A stretch of 48,969 nt of DNA from NCBI RefSeq assembly GCF_020640915.1, contig NZ_JADWDC010000035.1:1-48969 (forward strand), written 5' to 3'. The position numbers were made by a program, and so were the translations under genes. This DNA is from Waterburya agarophytonicola KI4 (GTDB taxonomy: Bacteria > Cyanobacteriota > Cyanobacteriia > Cyanobacteriales > Xenococcaceae). The notes beneath the pieces are model-generated. The model searched no databases. It had not been told where the DNA came from and saw only the letters and a list, made by a program, of their open reading frames with translations. Positions 16,873 to 27,343 of this stretch are shown in pieces (within the stretch, counting starts at the first letter, position 1; each line of letters begins with the position of its first letter).

Positions 16873-18357
16873 ATGAATTCTAAATTCTTAGAAACTAAAC
16901 AGGCATTTCAGCGTAGAAATACGGTGAATGCTGACAATCAAATCAAGGACTTGATTCCAAGACCTTTGAGAACAATATTAAAATCTTTCTCTCCCGCATG
17001 GTTAATCTGCATTCCTTTAGCAGCAGGTATTGTTGTGCTTTGGGATTCAGCAGCCACCGCTCAAGGTCTAGATGCTCCTGCAACCCTAGACGAACTTAGA
17101 GTTGTTTTAGACTCTATTTTCTTGCTATTTTGTTCCGTCTTAGTGATCTTTATGAATGCTGGATTCGGAATGCTAGAAGCAGGGTTTTGTCGCCAAAAAA
17201 ATGCGGTCAATATCTTAGCGAAAAACTTAATTGTATTTGGTATTGCAACTCTTGCTTATTGGGCAGTGGGATACGCCCTCATGTACGGTGAAGGCAATCC
17301 TTTTATTGGGTTAAGTGGATTTCTCTTTAATGCCGATTCTGCTGCCTATGGTAACGATGCTTATCCAGCAGGAGTTCCCGAAGCAATTTCCTTTTTGTTC
17401 CAGGTGGCTTTTGCAGCAACCGCAGCAACAATTGTTTCTGGTGCAGTTGCAGAAAGAATTAAATTTAGTGCATTCCTTATTTTCAGTACTCTACTGGTAG
17501 GATTTTCTTATGCCATTACTGGACACTGGGTATGGGATGGCGGTTGGTTGAGCGAAATGGGCTTTTCTGACTTTGCGGGTTCGACGGTAGTTCACTCCGT
17601 TGGTGGATGGGCTGCTTTAGTTGGTGCTGCTATTCTTGGCCCTAGAATTGGCAAATATCAAAATGGTAGAATCAGTGCAATTCCAGGACACAATATGGGT
17701 TTTGCTACTCTAGGATGTTTGATTCTCTGGATTGGCTGGTTTGGTTTTAACCCTGGTTCGGAACTAGCAGCAACCGCTAATGTTCCTTACATTGCAGTAA
17801 CTACTAATCTCGCAGCAGCAGCGGGTGGTGTAACAGCTACTTTCACTTCTTGGATTAAAGATGGTAAGCCTGACTTATCCATGGTAATTAACGGTATCTT
17901 GGCTGGTTTAGTCGGTATTACCGCTGGTTGTGCTGACGTTAGCTATCTATCGGCAATAATCATTGGGGGGATAGCTGGTATTATCGTCGTATTCTCTGTT
18001 GCTTTCTTTGATAGCATCAAAATCGATGACCCTGTTGGTGCAACTTCCGTCCACTTGGTATGTGGTATTTGGGGAACTTTGGCAGTAGGCATCTTTGGTA
18101 CTGGTAACATTGTTACTCAAATCATTGGTATCGTAGCGATTGGTGCATTCACCGTCATCTTTAGTGCCATTGTTTGGACTCTGCTCAAGGTAACTATTGG
18201 TATCCGAGTTCACGAAAATGAAGAAAGAATCGGTTTAGATATCAGCGAACACGGTATGGAAGCATATAGTGGATTTGTCAAAGAAGCTGATGTTCTATCT
18301 TCTGGTGGTTCGGGAATAAGCGTTGGTATGAATCCTGCTGAAACTTCAGAATTCTAA
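16873..18357 (+). CDS. amt: ammonium transporter (Amt family)
   Basis: A 494-residue channel for ammonium uptake. After a 40-residue hydrophilic N-terminus comes one hydrophobic segment and an A-T-A-Q-G site, typical of cyanobacterial Amt proteins with a cleaved or extra N-terminal helix. The eleven-helix core follows. Conserved parts include [18 protein letters not shown], the selectivity region [17 protein letters not shown], the first pore histidine in [11 protein letters not shown], and the second in [13 protein letters not shown]. Amt proteins are trimeric and are often blocked by PII (GlnB). It lies directly downstream of glnN but has its own NtcA site, so it is probably transcribed separately. 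A bidirectional terminator separates it from the next gene. Confidence 0.96.
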   Translation: MNSKFLETKQAFQRRNTVNADNQIKDLIPRPLRTILKSFSPAWLICIPLAAGIVVLWDSAATAQGLDAPATLDELRVVLDSIFLLFCSVLVIFMNAGFGMLEAGFCRQKNAVNILAKNLIVFGIATLAYWAVGYALMYGEGNPFIGLSGFLFNADSAAYGNDAYPAGVPEAISFLFQVAFAATAATIVSGAVAERIKFSAFLIFSTLLVGFSYAITGHWVWDGGWLSEMGFSDFAGSTVVHSVGGWAALVGAAILGPRIGKYQNGRISAIPGHNMGFATLGCLILWIGWFGFNPGSELAATANVPYIAVTTNLAAAAGGVTATFTSWIKDGKPDLSMVINGILAGLVGITAGCADVSYLSAIIIGGIAGIIVVFSVAFFDSIKIDDPVGATSVHLVCGIWGTLAVGIFGTGNIVTQIIGIVAIGAFTVIFSAIVWTLLKVTIGIRVHENEERIGLDISEHGMEAYSGFVKEADVLSSGGSGISVGMNPAETSEF

Positions 18358-18408
18358 ATTTAAGCCAAAAATTTTAGCATAGCTAAATTTATCTCATTAA
18401 AGCGATCG

Positions 18409-18440
18409 CAATATAAAAAAGCGATCGCTTTTTTATATTG
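18409..18440. terminator. 32-bp perfect palindrome centred on HIP1, bidirectional terminator
   Basis: The arms CAATATAAAAAAGCGA and TCGCTTTTTTATATTG are exact reverse complements. On either strand GC-rich stem bases are followed by six T. An alternative hairpin pairs AAAGCGATCGC (18399-18409) with GCGATCGCTTT (18421-18431). It lies between the convergent amt and methyltransferase genes and covers the latter's stop codon. Confidence 0.75.
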
Positions 18441-19596
18441 TAGGAATAGTTAAACCTTTAAGAAATTTTTCCGATTTAGTTAGATTTTTGCCTTGAATTA
18501 AGACGCCAAAATTACCCAAGCCTGTAGGATCGATTAATTGATGTAAAGCATCGCGACGTTGAAATATTTGGCTAATACTATATTTACCACTAGAAAGGTC
18601 ATTCAAGCGATCGCCCAAACCCAAAGCCATGAGAAATAGTCCTTGTTGAGTAAAACCGATAGTTTCTAGATTACACGACTCTCCTTGAACTTCTAAAGCC
18701 GTGAAATCGACATGAGTAGTAATATCTTGATAGCCCAAATTTGCGTAGGGATTATTGTGACGACGATGTTGAAAGTAACACTGTAAAGTACCTCGATCAC
18801 GACTAGGACGATAATATTTATTGGCAGGATAACCGTAATCTATGGTTAAAATATATCCTCGCCTTAGTTTCGCCGATACTATATAAAGCCAATTTAGAGC
18901 ATTTAGATTGACTTCAGTGCGGTAATTTGAGGGGTATTGCGGGTCGGACAAGTCTATCTTCACTAAATCAAAATACTGGCTTATTTGGTCGCTAGAGATA
19001 GGGTAAATAATTTCGGTTAATTCCTCTCGGTCTAAACTAATATATACTTCTTGTAGGCGACCGCTCTCTTTTGTAACTAAATGAACGGGAAAAGCATCCA
19101 CTAGTTCGTTAGAAAAAAAACAGCCGACAACACTATCATCAGGAATATCTGATAGAGTTTTCCAAGTCAGATCGAAGGCTGTAAAAGATTTGAGTAGTTT
19201 TTTTTGGGCTATAGCTAAAGCTGGTGATTGCTCGATGATGATATATTTGAGAGCTTTAATCAACAATTGATTATTCTCAAACTGAAAATAATTTAAGATG
19301 TCTTGAGCTAATTGCCCATTTCCCGCACCCATCTCAACCAGATAAAAAGGATTGGGACAGCCCAAATTTTGCCACATTTGGTGAAGTTGAATCGCCAATA
19401 ATTCCCCAAAATCTTGCCCCAAAGAAGAAGAAGTAAAAAAATCTCCTCCTTTGCCAATGACAATTTCTGGCGAATTATAGTAACCATATTCGGGGTGATA
19501 TAAAACAAGAGCCATATATTGGGCAAAAGTAATCCTTCCTTCGAAAGAATTGGTAATTTTTTCAACCAAAATTTGTTTTAGTGGTTTAAAATTCAT
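18433..19596 (-). CDS. MidA/NDUFAF7-family SAM-dependent methyltransferase
   Basis: A 387-residue class I methyltransferase of the DUF185 family. The SAM-binding motif VEMGAGNGQ lies at 87-95. Family features at the N-terminus are FAQYMALVLYHPEYGYY and GGDFFTSSSLGQDFGE; later ones are SNELVDAFPVH and ILTIDYGYPANKYY. The mitochondrial homologue NDUFAF7 methylates an arginine of a complex I subunit, and MidA is needed for complex I assembly in Dictyostelium. A role in modifying the related NDH-1 complex is therefore reasonable but unproven for cyanobacteria. The gene stands alone, and its stop codon lies inside the palindromic terminator. Confidence 0.87.
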   Translation of the reverse strand: MNFKPLKQILVEKITNSFEGRITFAQYMALVLYHPEYGYYNSPEIVIGKGGDFFTSSSLGQDFGELLAIQLHQMWQNLGCPNPFYLVEMGAGNGQLAQDILNYFQFENNQLLIKALKYIIIEQSPALAIAQKKLLKSFTAFDLTWKTLSDIPDDSVVGCFFSNELVDAFPVHLVTKESGRLQEVYISLDREELTEIIYPISSDQISQYFDLVKIDLSDPQYPSNYRTEVNLNALNWLYIVSAKLRRGYILTIDYGYPANKYYRPSRDRGTLQCYFQHRRHNNPYANLGYQDITTHVDFTALEVQGESCNLETIGFTQQGLFLMALGLGDRLNDLSSGKYSISQIFQRRDALHQLIDPTGLGNFGVLIQGKNLTKSEKFLKGLTIPTI

Positions 19597-19786
19597 AACT
19601 TAATTATTAATCATTGGACGGACTATTTTTAAGGTGTCACACCTATATTTGGTTTTAGCAGTGATTGATGTAAGCTGTGGAGTAATTTAGTTTCTTTAGT
19701 TAAAATTTATGATTTGAGCCGAACTATAACTTGAATTCTCGATAAACAAAGATATGGTGTAAATTGATTTAAGCGGTCGAAAGTGA

Positions 19787-21562
19787 ATGAGTGGTTTAAA
19801 AAACAAGATTAAAGCAGCTACCTTAGTCGATATCCTCCGTAATCGGGCTGAGAAGCAGCCACATCAAAAAATATATAATTTTTTGGTGGATGGAGAAAAT
19901 GAGGAACTGAGCCTGACATACAGCCAGTTAGAACAAAAAGCCCAAGCGATCGCTGCCTATCTCCAATCTGTTATTTCTCCTCAAGACCGAGTTTTATTAC
20001 TGTATCCTGCTGGATTAGACTACATCACCGCTTTTTTTGGTTGTCTTTATGCAGGAGCGATCGCAATTCCCGCTTATCCTCCTCGACCTAACAGATCTTT
20101 GCATCGGATTCAAAATATTCTGCAAAACGCTCAAACAGATCTGGCTTTAACCAATACAGATACTCTTCAAAGTTTAGAACGACAACTCGACAGTACTCCA
20201 GAACTAAAGAAATTACGTTGGATTACTACCAATACCATTGCATCCCATGAGGGAAAAAACTGGCAAGAACCCAATGTTTCTCAAGATAGTATTGCTTTTT
20301 TGCAATATACTTCAGGTTCGACCGCAGAACCCAAAGGTGTCAAAATAGCCTATCAAAATTTGCTCCACAACCTCGAAGCAATTCATCGTTGCTTTAGACA
20401 TTCTCCTCAGAGTAAAGGTGTAATTTGGTTGCCACCCTACCACGACATGGGACTGATTGGCGGTATTCTTCAGCCCCTTTATGGTGATTTTCCCGTGACA
20501 TTGATGTCACCCCTAATGTTTTTACAAAACCCTCTACGTTGGCTCAAGGCGATCGCTCGCGATCAGGCTACTACCAGTGGAGGGCCTAATTTTGCCTACG
20601 ACTTGTGCGTTCGGAAGTTTAAACCCGAACAATTGACAGGATTAGATTTGAGTAGTTGGCAAGTAGCTTTCAATGGTGCAGAACCAATCAACCACGAAAC
20701 TCTAAACCAATTTGCCGAGATTTTTGCTCCTTATGGATTCGACCGATCCGCTTTCTATCCTTGCTATGGCATGGCGGAAGCTACTTTGATTATTTCTGGC
20801 GGTTCAAAAAATAGTGCCGTGGTGACCAAGACAGTACAAAGAAAAGCATTAGAGCAAAATAAAATTGTCTCTAGCGATTCTAGCGATTCCCATCCCCATA
20901 CTTTAGTTAGTTGCGGTCAAAGCTTAATCGATCAAAAAATTGCGATCGCCAATCCCGAAACTTTGGTTAGCTGTAAACCAGGAGAAGTAGGAGAAATTTG
21001 GGTGTCCGGTTCTAGTATTGCCCGTGGCTATTGGGAACAACCTGAGATAACCGAGGCAACCTTTAATGCTTATCTTCAGGATACCAAAGTCGGGCCTTTT
21101 TTAAGAACAGGAGATTTAGGTTTTCTAGATCGGGGTGAATTATTTTTTACTGGTCGCCTAAAAGATATGATTGTTATCAAAGGACGCAATCACTATCCCC
21201 AAGATATAGAAAAAACCGTAGAAGAAACTAATTCTTGGATTAGACCCAGTGGTGTTGCCAGTTTCTCGATTGATATTCAAGGAGAAGAGAAATTAATCGT
21301 TTTAGCAGAAGTAGAACGTCGTTATTGGACTAGCAATCGCTCTAAAGCGAAAGCTAACGGTAATTCTGCTTCAGATTTGATTGAGGTTAAGGATTTGACT
21401 CAATTAATTAAGCGAGAAATTTCCAAAAACCACGATTTGCAGGTATACACTACCTTGTTACTCAAACCTGGAAGCCTGCCCAAAACTTCTAGCGGTAAAA
21501 TTCAACGTCACGCCTGTCGTACAGATTTCTTGGCTAATTCTATAGAAGGATTACCTTTATAA
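19787..21562 (+). CDS. fatty acyl-AMP ligase (FAAL)
   Basis: An ANL enzyme of 591 residues. The P-loop is YTSGSTAEPKGV (174-185). FAAL-type features are the IPAYPPRPNRSLHRIQ stretch, WLPPYHDMGLIGG, SGGPNFAYDLC, and FYPCYGMAEATL. FAALs make acyl-adenylates and load them onto acyl-carrier proteins, normally at the start of a polyketide or lipopeptide pathway. In some cyanobacteria a FAAL domain opens the alkene-forming Ols polyketide synthase. Here no ACP, PKS or NRPS is adjacent: katG follows and a divergent methyltransferase precedes. The partner must therefore be elsewhere, or this is a stand-alone loader. The start is ATG. Confidence 0.9.
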   Translation: MSGLKNKIKAATLVDILRNRAEKQPHQKIYNFLVDGENEELSLTYSQLEQKAQAIAAYLQSVISPQDRVLLLYPAGLDYITAFFGCLYAGAIAIPAYPPRPNRSLHRIQNILQNAQTDLALTNTDTLQSLERQLDSTPELKKLRWITTNTIASHEGKNWQEPNVSQDSIAFLQYTSGSTAEPKGVKIAYQNLLHNLEAIHRCFRHSPQSKGVIWLPPYHDMGLIGGILQPLYGDFPVTLMSPLMFLQNPLRWLKAIARDQATTSGGPNFAYDLCVRKFKPEQLTGLDLSSWQVAFNGAEPINHETLNQFAEIFAPYGFDRSAFYPCYGMAEATLIISGGSKNSAVVTKTVQRKALEQNKIVSSDSSDSHPHTLVSCGQSLIDQKIAIANPETLVSCKPGEVGEIWVSGSSIARGYWEQPEITEATFNAYLQDTKVGPFLRTGDLGFLDRGELFFTGRLKDMIVIKGRNHYPQDIEKTVEETNSWIRPSGVASFSIDIQGEEKLIVLAEVERRYWTSNRSKAKANGNSASDLIEVKDLTQLIKREISKNHDLQVYTTLLLKPGSLPKTSSGKIQRHACRTDFLANSIEGLPL

Positions 21563-24117
<2,555 letters not shown>

Positions 24118-24126
24118 ATATATAGT

Positions 24127-25314
24127 CTACATTTGATAAGAAATTCCCGCTTGTTTGAAACGACGTAACACTTCTCCCAGGCGATCGCAATCTGCAATTA
24201 GACTAATTCTGACATAGCCTTCTCCTGCTTCGCCAAAAGCATTTCCTGGGGTAATAACCACCCCAGTTTGTTGTAAAACATCAAGGGCAAACTGAGTCGA
24301 ACCTTGCCCTAGAGGAGTTTCTATCCAAAGATACATAGTTGCTTTAGAAGGAGTGATATTCCAACCTAATTCTGCCAAACCTTTAATTAAAAAGTCTCTT
24401 CTGGTGCTGTAGCGATGTTGAACGTCTTGAATGTATTCATCGGGTAACTGCAAAGCGGTTTCGGCAGCTTTTTGAATGGCAGAAAAAATACCGTAGTCTA
24501 AATTGGTTTTAAGCGTCCGCAAGCCCTGAATTATTGTAGAGTTCCCCACCACAAAACCAACGCGCCAACCAGCCATGTTATAGGTTTTGGACAGGGTATG
24601 GAATTCTACACCAATCTCTTTTGCTCCTGGTATTTCTAGCAAAGATGTGGGTTGATAGCCATCGAAGGCTAACTCGGCATAGCAAAGATCGTGAACTAGT
24701 AGGATCTCATAGTGACGGGCGAACTTAACTGCCTCTTCAAAAAATTTCCTGGGTGCGGTGGCAGTAGTCGGATTATTGGGGTAATTAAAGTAAAGAATTT
24801 TAGCTTTTTGGGCTACATCTTCGGGGATAGAGCTAAAGTCAATCAGCCAATCTTGCTCTGCTGATAAATGTATGGGATAAATTTTTGCCCCTGCAATTAG
24901 AGGCCCGCGAAAGTGCGCGGGATAGGAGGGAGTGGGGACGAGAATCGTATCTCCAGGATCGACATAAGCCATTGCCAAATGTCCTAAACCTTCCTTTGAA
25001 CCAATCAAGGGTAAAGCTTCGCTGTCAGGGCTTAATTCAACGCCATAGCATCGTTGATACCAAGTTGTAATGGCTTGACGAAAGCTAGCTGTGCCTTCAA
25101 AGGGTGGATAGCCATGATTTAGAGGATCTTGTAAAGCTGCGATCGCAGCATCGATAACGGGTTGGGGTGCAGCACCATCGGGGTTGCCCATTCCTAAATC
25201 TATCAAGTCGAGTCCTTGCTCTCTGGCGCGGGCTTTTAGTTCGTCTAAACGAGCAAATACGTAGGGAGGCAATGCACTTAAACGCTCGGCACGACTAATC
25301 CAATCTAAACTCAT
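24127..25314 (-). CDS. AlaC (YfdZ)-like class I aminotransferase
   Basis: A PLP enzyme of 395 residues. The opening LPPYVFARLDELKARAREQG, the LGMGNPDGAAP motif, IGSKEGLGHL, and the PLP-lysine site HTLSKTYNMAGWRVGF (Lys243) closely follow the AlaC/YfdZ group of alanine-glutamate transaminases. Many database entries label such proteins aspartate or LL-diaminopimelate aminotransferase; the classical DapL N-terminus is different, so I avoid that name. A TTG 15 bases upstream is possible, but the ATG at 25314 fits the family start. It converges with katG and is followed upstream by the truncated dtd on the same strand. Confidence 0.82.
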   Translation of the reverse strand: MSLDWISRAERLSALPPYVFARLDELKARAREQGLDLIDLGMGNPDGAAPQPVIDAAIAALQDPLNHGYPPFEGTASFRQAITTWYQRCYGVELSPDSEALPLIGSKEGLGHLAMAYVDPGDTILVPTPSYPAHFRGPLIAGAKIYPIHLSAEQDWLIDFSSIPEDVAQKAKILYFNYPNNPTTATAPRKFFEEAVKFARHYEILLVHDLCYAELAFDGYQPTSLLEIPGAKEIGVEFHTLSKTYNMAGWRVGFVVGNSTIIQGLRTLKTNLDYGIFSAIQKAAETALQLPDEYIQDVQHRYSTRRDFLIKGLAELGWNITPSKATMYLWIETPLGQGSTQFALDVLQQTGVVITPGNAFGEAGEGYVRISLIADCDRLGEVLRRFKQAGISYQM

Positions 25315-25353
25315 ATTCACAGCTAACAATTTACGTAGCTTCCTATTCTCTCA

Positions 25354-25656
25354 TTAAATTGTTGAATTTTGTGGTGGAAAATCTAAGAAATAAGTGACAG
25401 GAGATATGTATTGAGATATTCTATAGCGGTCCTCAATCGGACAAGAATATGTAGATTTGTCTGTTGCTTGGTCGGTAAACAGACGTAAATCGAGACATTT
25501 GCGCGCTATCCAGTCGAGTTCGGCTTCGGTATCGGTGGCAGAAATTCCCACTAACAAGTTTAAACCGCGATCAATACTGGCTATTTCTTGACTGGCTATT
25601 TCTTGTCCTTCAACTGTTACTGAAGAAGATTTGACTCGCTGGATGATAACGCGCAT
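25354..25656 (-). pseudogene. dtd: truncated D-aminoacyl-tRNA deacylase (dtd)
   Basis: The first 70 residues are plainly Dtd: [35 protein letters not shown] and RKCLDLRLF. Normal Dtd has about 145-150 residues, including an active-site SQFTLYGD motif and a C-terminal NDGPVT motif. Both are missing. The frame instead ends after an unrelated 30-residue tail (ending FPPQNSTI). Too little DNA remains before the aminotransferase gene to hold the lost half in any frame. Near the N-terminus there is also an in-frame 15-bp tandem duplication (EIASQ repeated). The gene cannot encode a normal deacylase and is best treated as a pseudogene. Some cyanobacteria have an unrelated Dtd3, which could compensate. 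Confidence 0.8.
25576..25605. repeat. 15-bp exact tandem duplication inside dtd
   Basis: ACTGGCTATTTCTTG occurs twice in exact tandem (25576-25590 and 25591-25605), adding five residues to the dtd frame without shifting it. It points to a recent slippage event in a gene no longer under constraint. Confidence 0.9.
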
Positions 25657-25665
25657 TTGATTGAT

Positions 25666-26355
25666 TTAGTTACGAGAAGATCGTAAAAGAGTCATCAAAA
25701 TGTAGTAGAACAATAAAGCTACTGAAGCAAATAACTCTAAAGAAGCTGCAACATATTGATGGGTTTGATATTTGTGAATGATATTAGAAGTAGTATACAA
25801 AATTGCAGCGGTTGCAAATACTATCATCACCGCAGAGAAGATCAATCCCAGGGTAAAGCCAAAGAGAACGCTACAGATAATCAAACCTAATGCAATAAAA
25901 CTACCAATTCTCAGGAAATTTCCCAGAAAAGAGAAATCTTGTTTAGTCGTAAAAGCGATCGCCGTAATACCTGCAAACATCATTCCTGTCAGAATAGCAG
26001 CCATCGGAATCAGATTGGGATCGTTGGCATAATACGCAGCAATATAAAGTATGGGTGCAAAAATCAGGGCTTCCCCCACAACATACATACCCAACCCCGC
26101 ATACTGGGTATTAACATCATCTGCTTTGGCGATTAAGCTTCTAGACATCCACCCTAATAGGGAAAAACCACCCAAAATCATCAGCCAACCAAATCTATTT
26201 TGATAGATAAAATTGGTAATTCCTTCGGCAATACCAGTTTGGAATAAAATAAACTCTACTAGAATAAAGGCTGCAACTGCCCCTGCTAGATGAGTATAAG
26301 TCTTTTTAATAAATTCTTGGCGATCGCTCGGACGCGCCTGTGCCACACTTACCAT
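25666..26355 (-). CDS. Bax inhibitor-1/YccA family membrane protein
   Basis: A 229-residue inner-membrane protein with about seven hydrophobic helices. The N-terminal FIKKTYTHLAGAVAAF and the later GMMFAGITAIAFTTKQDFS are hallmark BI-1/YbhL features. The family includes the human BI-1 and the bacterial YetJ, a pH-sensitive calcium leak channel. The cyanobacterial members are not well characterised. The start ATG at 26355 is preceded by a long T-run on the plus strand. It stands upstream of dtd on the same strand (9 bases between them), so the two may share a transcript. Confidence 0.88.
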   Translation of the reverse strand: MVSVAQARPSDRQEFIKKTYTHLAGAVAAFILVEFILFQTGIAEGITNFIYQNRFGWLMILGGFSLLGWMSRSLIAKADDVNTQYAGLGMYVVGEALIFAPILYIAAYYANDPNLIPMAAILTGMMFAGITAIAFTTKQDFSFLGNFLRIGSFIALGLIICSVLFGFTLGLIFSAVMIVFATAAILYTTSNIIHKYQTHQYVAASLELFASVALLFYYILMTLLRSSRN

Positions 26356-26558
26356 AGTTTTTTTTTACCTCATCGAGGTTTAATAATAATTTTCACTTGA
26401 GAACGAATACTAACTGTATTTTAGCTAACTTCAATAATTGCTATAGCGATCTCAAACAATGACAATAAATCCAATTGAGGAACTGTCATCTAGGTTTAAT
26501 TCTAGCCAGCAAACTTTTATAAGATATTTGGTAATTGAATTGTAGTTCACAAAAAGTT

Positions 26559-26846
26559 ATGGTAACAAGCAAAAAATCTCTCAATCAAGATCATAGTTCG
26601 GCTTGGATAATTCAAACTTGGTTGTCTTTTTTTATTTCTATATCTGCCACAGCAGTGGGTGTGATGTATTTACCTGTAGATGGTTGGATCAAAGGTTTTA
26701 TGGGAATGGGATTAACCTTTACCGTTGGTTCGACTATCAGCTTGACTAAAACTCAGAGAGATATTCACGAAGGCAAAAAATTAACGAGCAAAATTGAAGA
26801 GGCGAGAGTGGAGAGAATTTTAGCCGAACACGATAGCCTCAAATAA
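26559..26846 (+). CDS. YiaA/YiaB two-helix membrane protein
   Basis: A 95-residue protein with two transmembrane segments (about residues 20-37 and 42-60, the second containing GMGLTFTVGSTISL) and a charged C-terminal helix (TKTQRDIHEGKKL). This is the YiaAB helical domain. The function is unknown. A TTG 24 bases upstream is also in frame, but the ATG at 26559 gives a normal N-terminus. It is first in a run of plus-strand genes. Confidence 0.8.
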   Translation: MVTSKKSLNQDHSSAWIIQTWLSFFISISATAVGVMYLPVDGWIKGFMGMGLTFTVGSTISLTKTQRDIHEGKKLTSKIEEARVERILAEHDSLK

Positions 26847-26900
26847 CAGGATAGTACAGTAGTGGAGTAAAGTTTTAACCATTACTTGTGGAAATATAAT

Positions 26901-27338
26901 ATGGATTCATTACAAATCAAGACGGTAGGATATCAAGCTGAAATAGCTGCAATCAAACATATTAGGACAAAAGTATTTCAGGAAGAACAAGGAGTATCCG
27001 CAGAACTAGAATTTGATGGTTTGGATGCAGATACAACTCACTTTCTGGCTTATATCAACCATGAAGCTGTAGGTACGGCGAGAATTAGAGAAATCGATCG
27101 CGATACAACTAAGATAGAAAGACTGGCAGTATTACCCCAAGCCAGAAAGCAAGGTATTGGTAAAAAATTAATGTCTGCTGCTTTGGAAGTTATTTCAGAC
27201 CAAAATAAAATTAGAGCAATAGTCTACTCACAAGAATATATTACACCTCTCTATCAGGGATTGGGTTTTGAGATAGTCGGAGAAAAGTTTAGCGAAGCTG
27301 GTATGAGTCATGTAAAGATGGTCAAGCAGTTATCGTAA
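26901..27338 (+). CDS. GNAT-family N-acetyltransferase
   Basis: A GCN5-related acyltransferase of 145 residues. The acetyl-CoA-binding motif A is ERLAVLPQARKQGIGKKL (the Q/R-x-x-G-x-G part is RKQGIG), and motif B follows in LYQGLGFEIVGE. The N-terminal HIRTKVFQEEQGVSAELEFDG is typical of the subgroup near ElaA. The substrate is unknown. A TTG 15 bases upstream is an alternative start. The gene ends 5 bases before the glycosyltransferase gene and is probably co-transcribed with it. Confidence 0.88.
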   Translation: MDSLQIKTVGYQAEIAAIKHIRTKVFQEEQGVSAELEFDGLDADTTHFLAYINHEAVGTARIREIDRDTTKIERLAVLPQARKQGIGKKLMSAALEVISDQNKIRAIVYSQEYITPLYQGLGFEIVGEKFSEAGMSHVKMVKQLS

Positions 27339-27343
27339 AACGA

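Noticed and set aside
24127-25314. LL-diaminopimelate aminotransferase (dapL) as the name for the class I aminotransferase
   Set aside because: The classical DapL N-terminus is different, while the LPPYVF, MGNPDGA and GSKEGL motifs follow the AlaC/YfdZ group.
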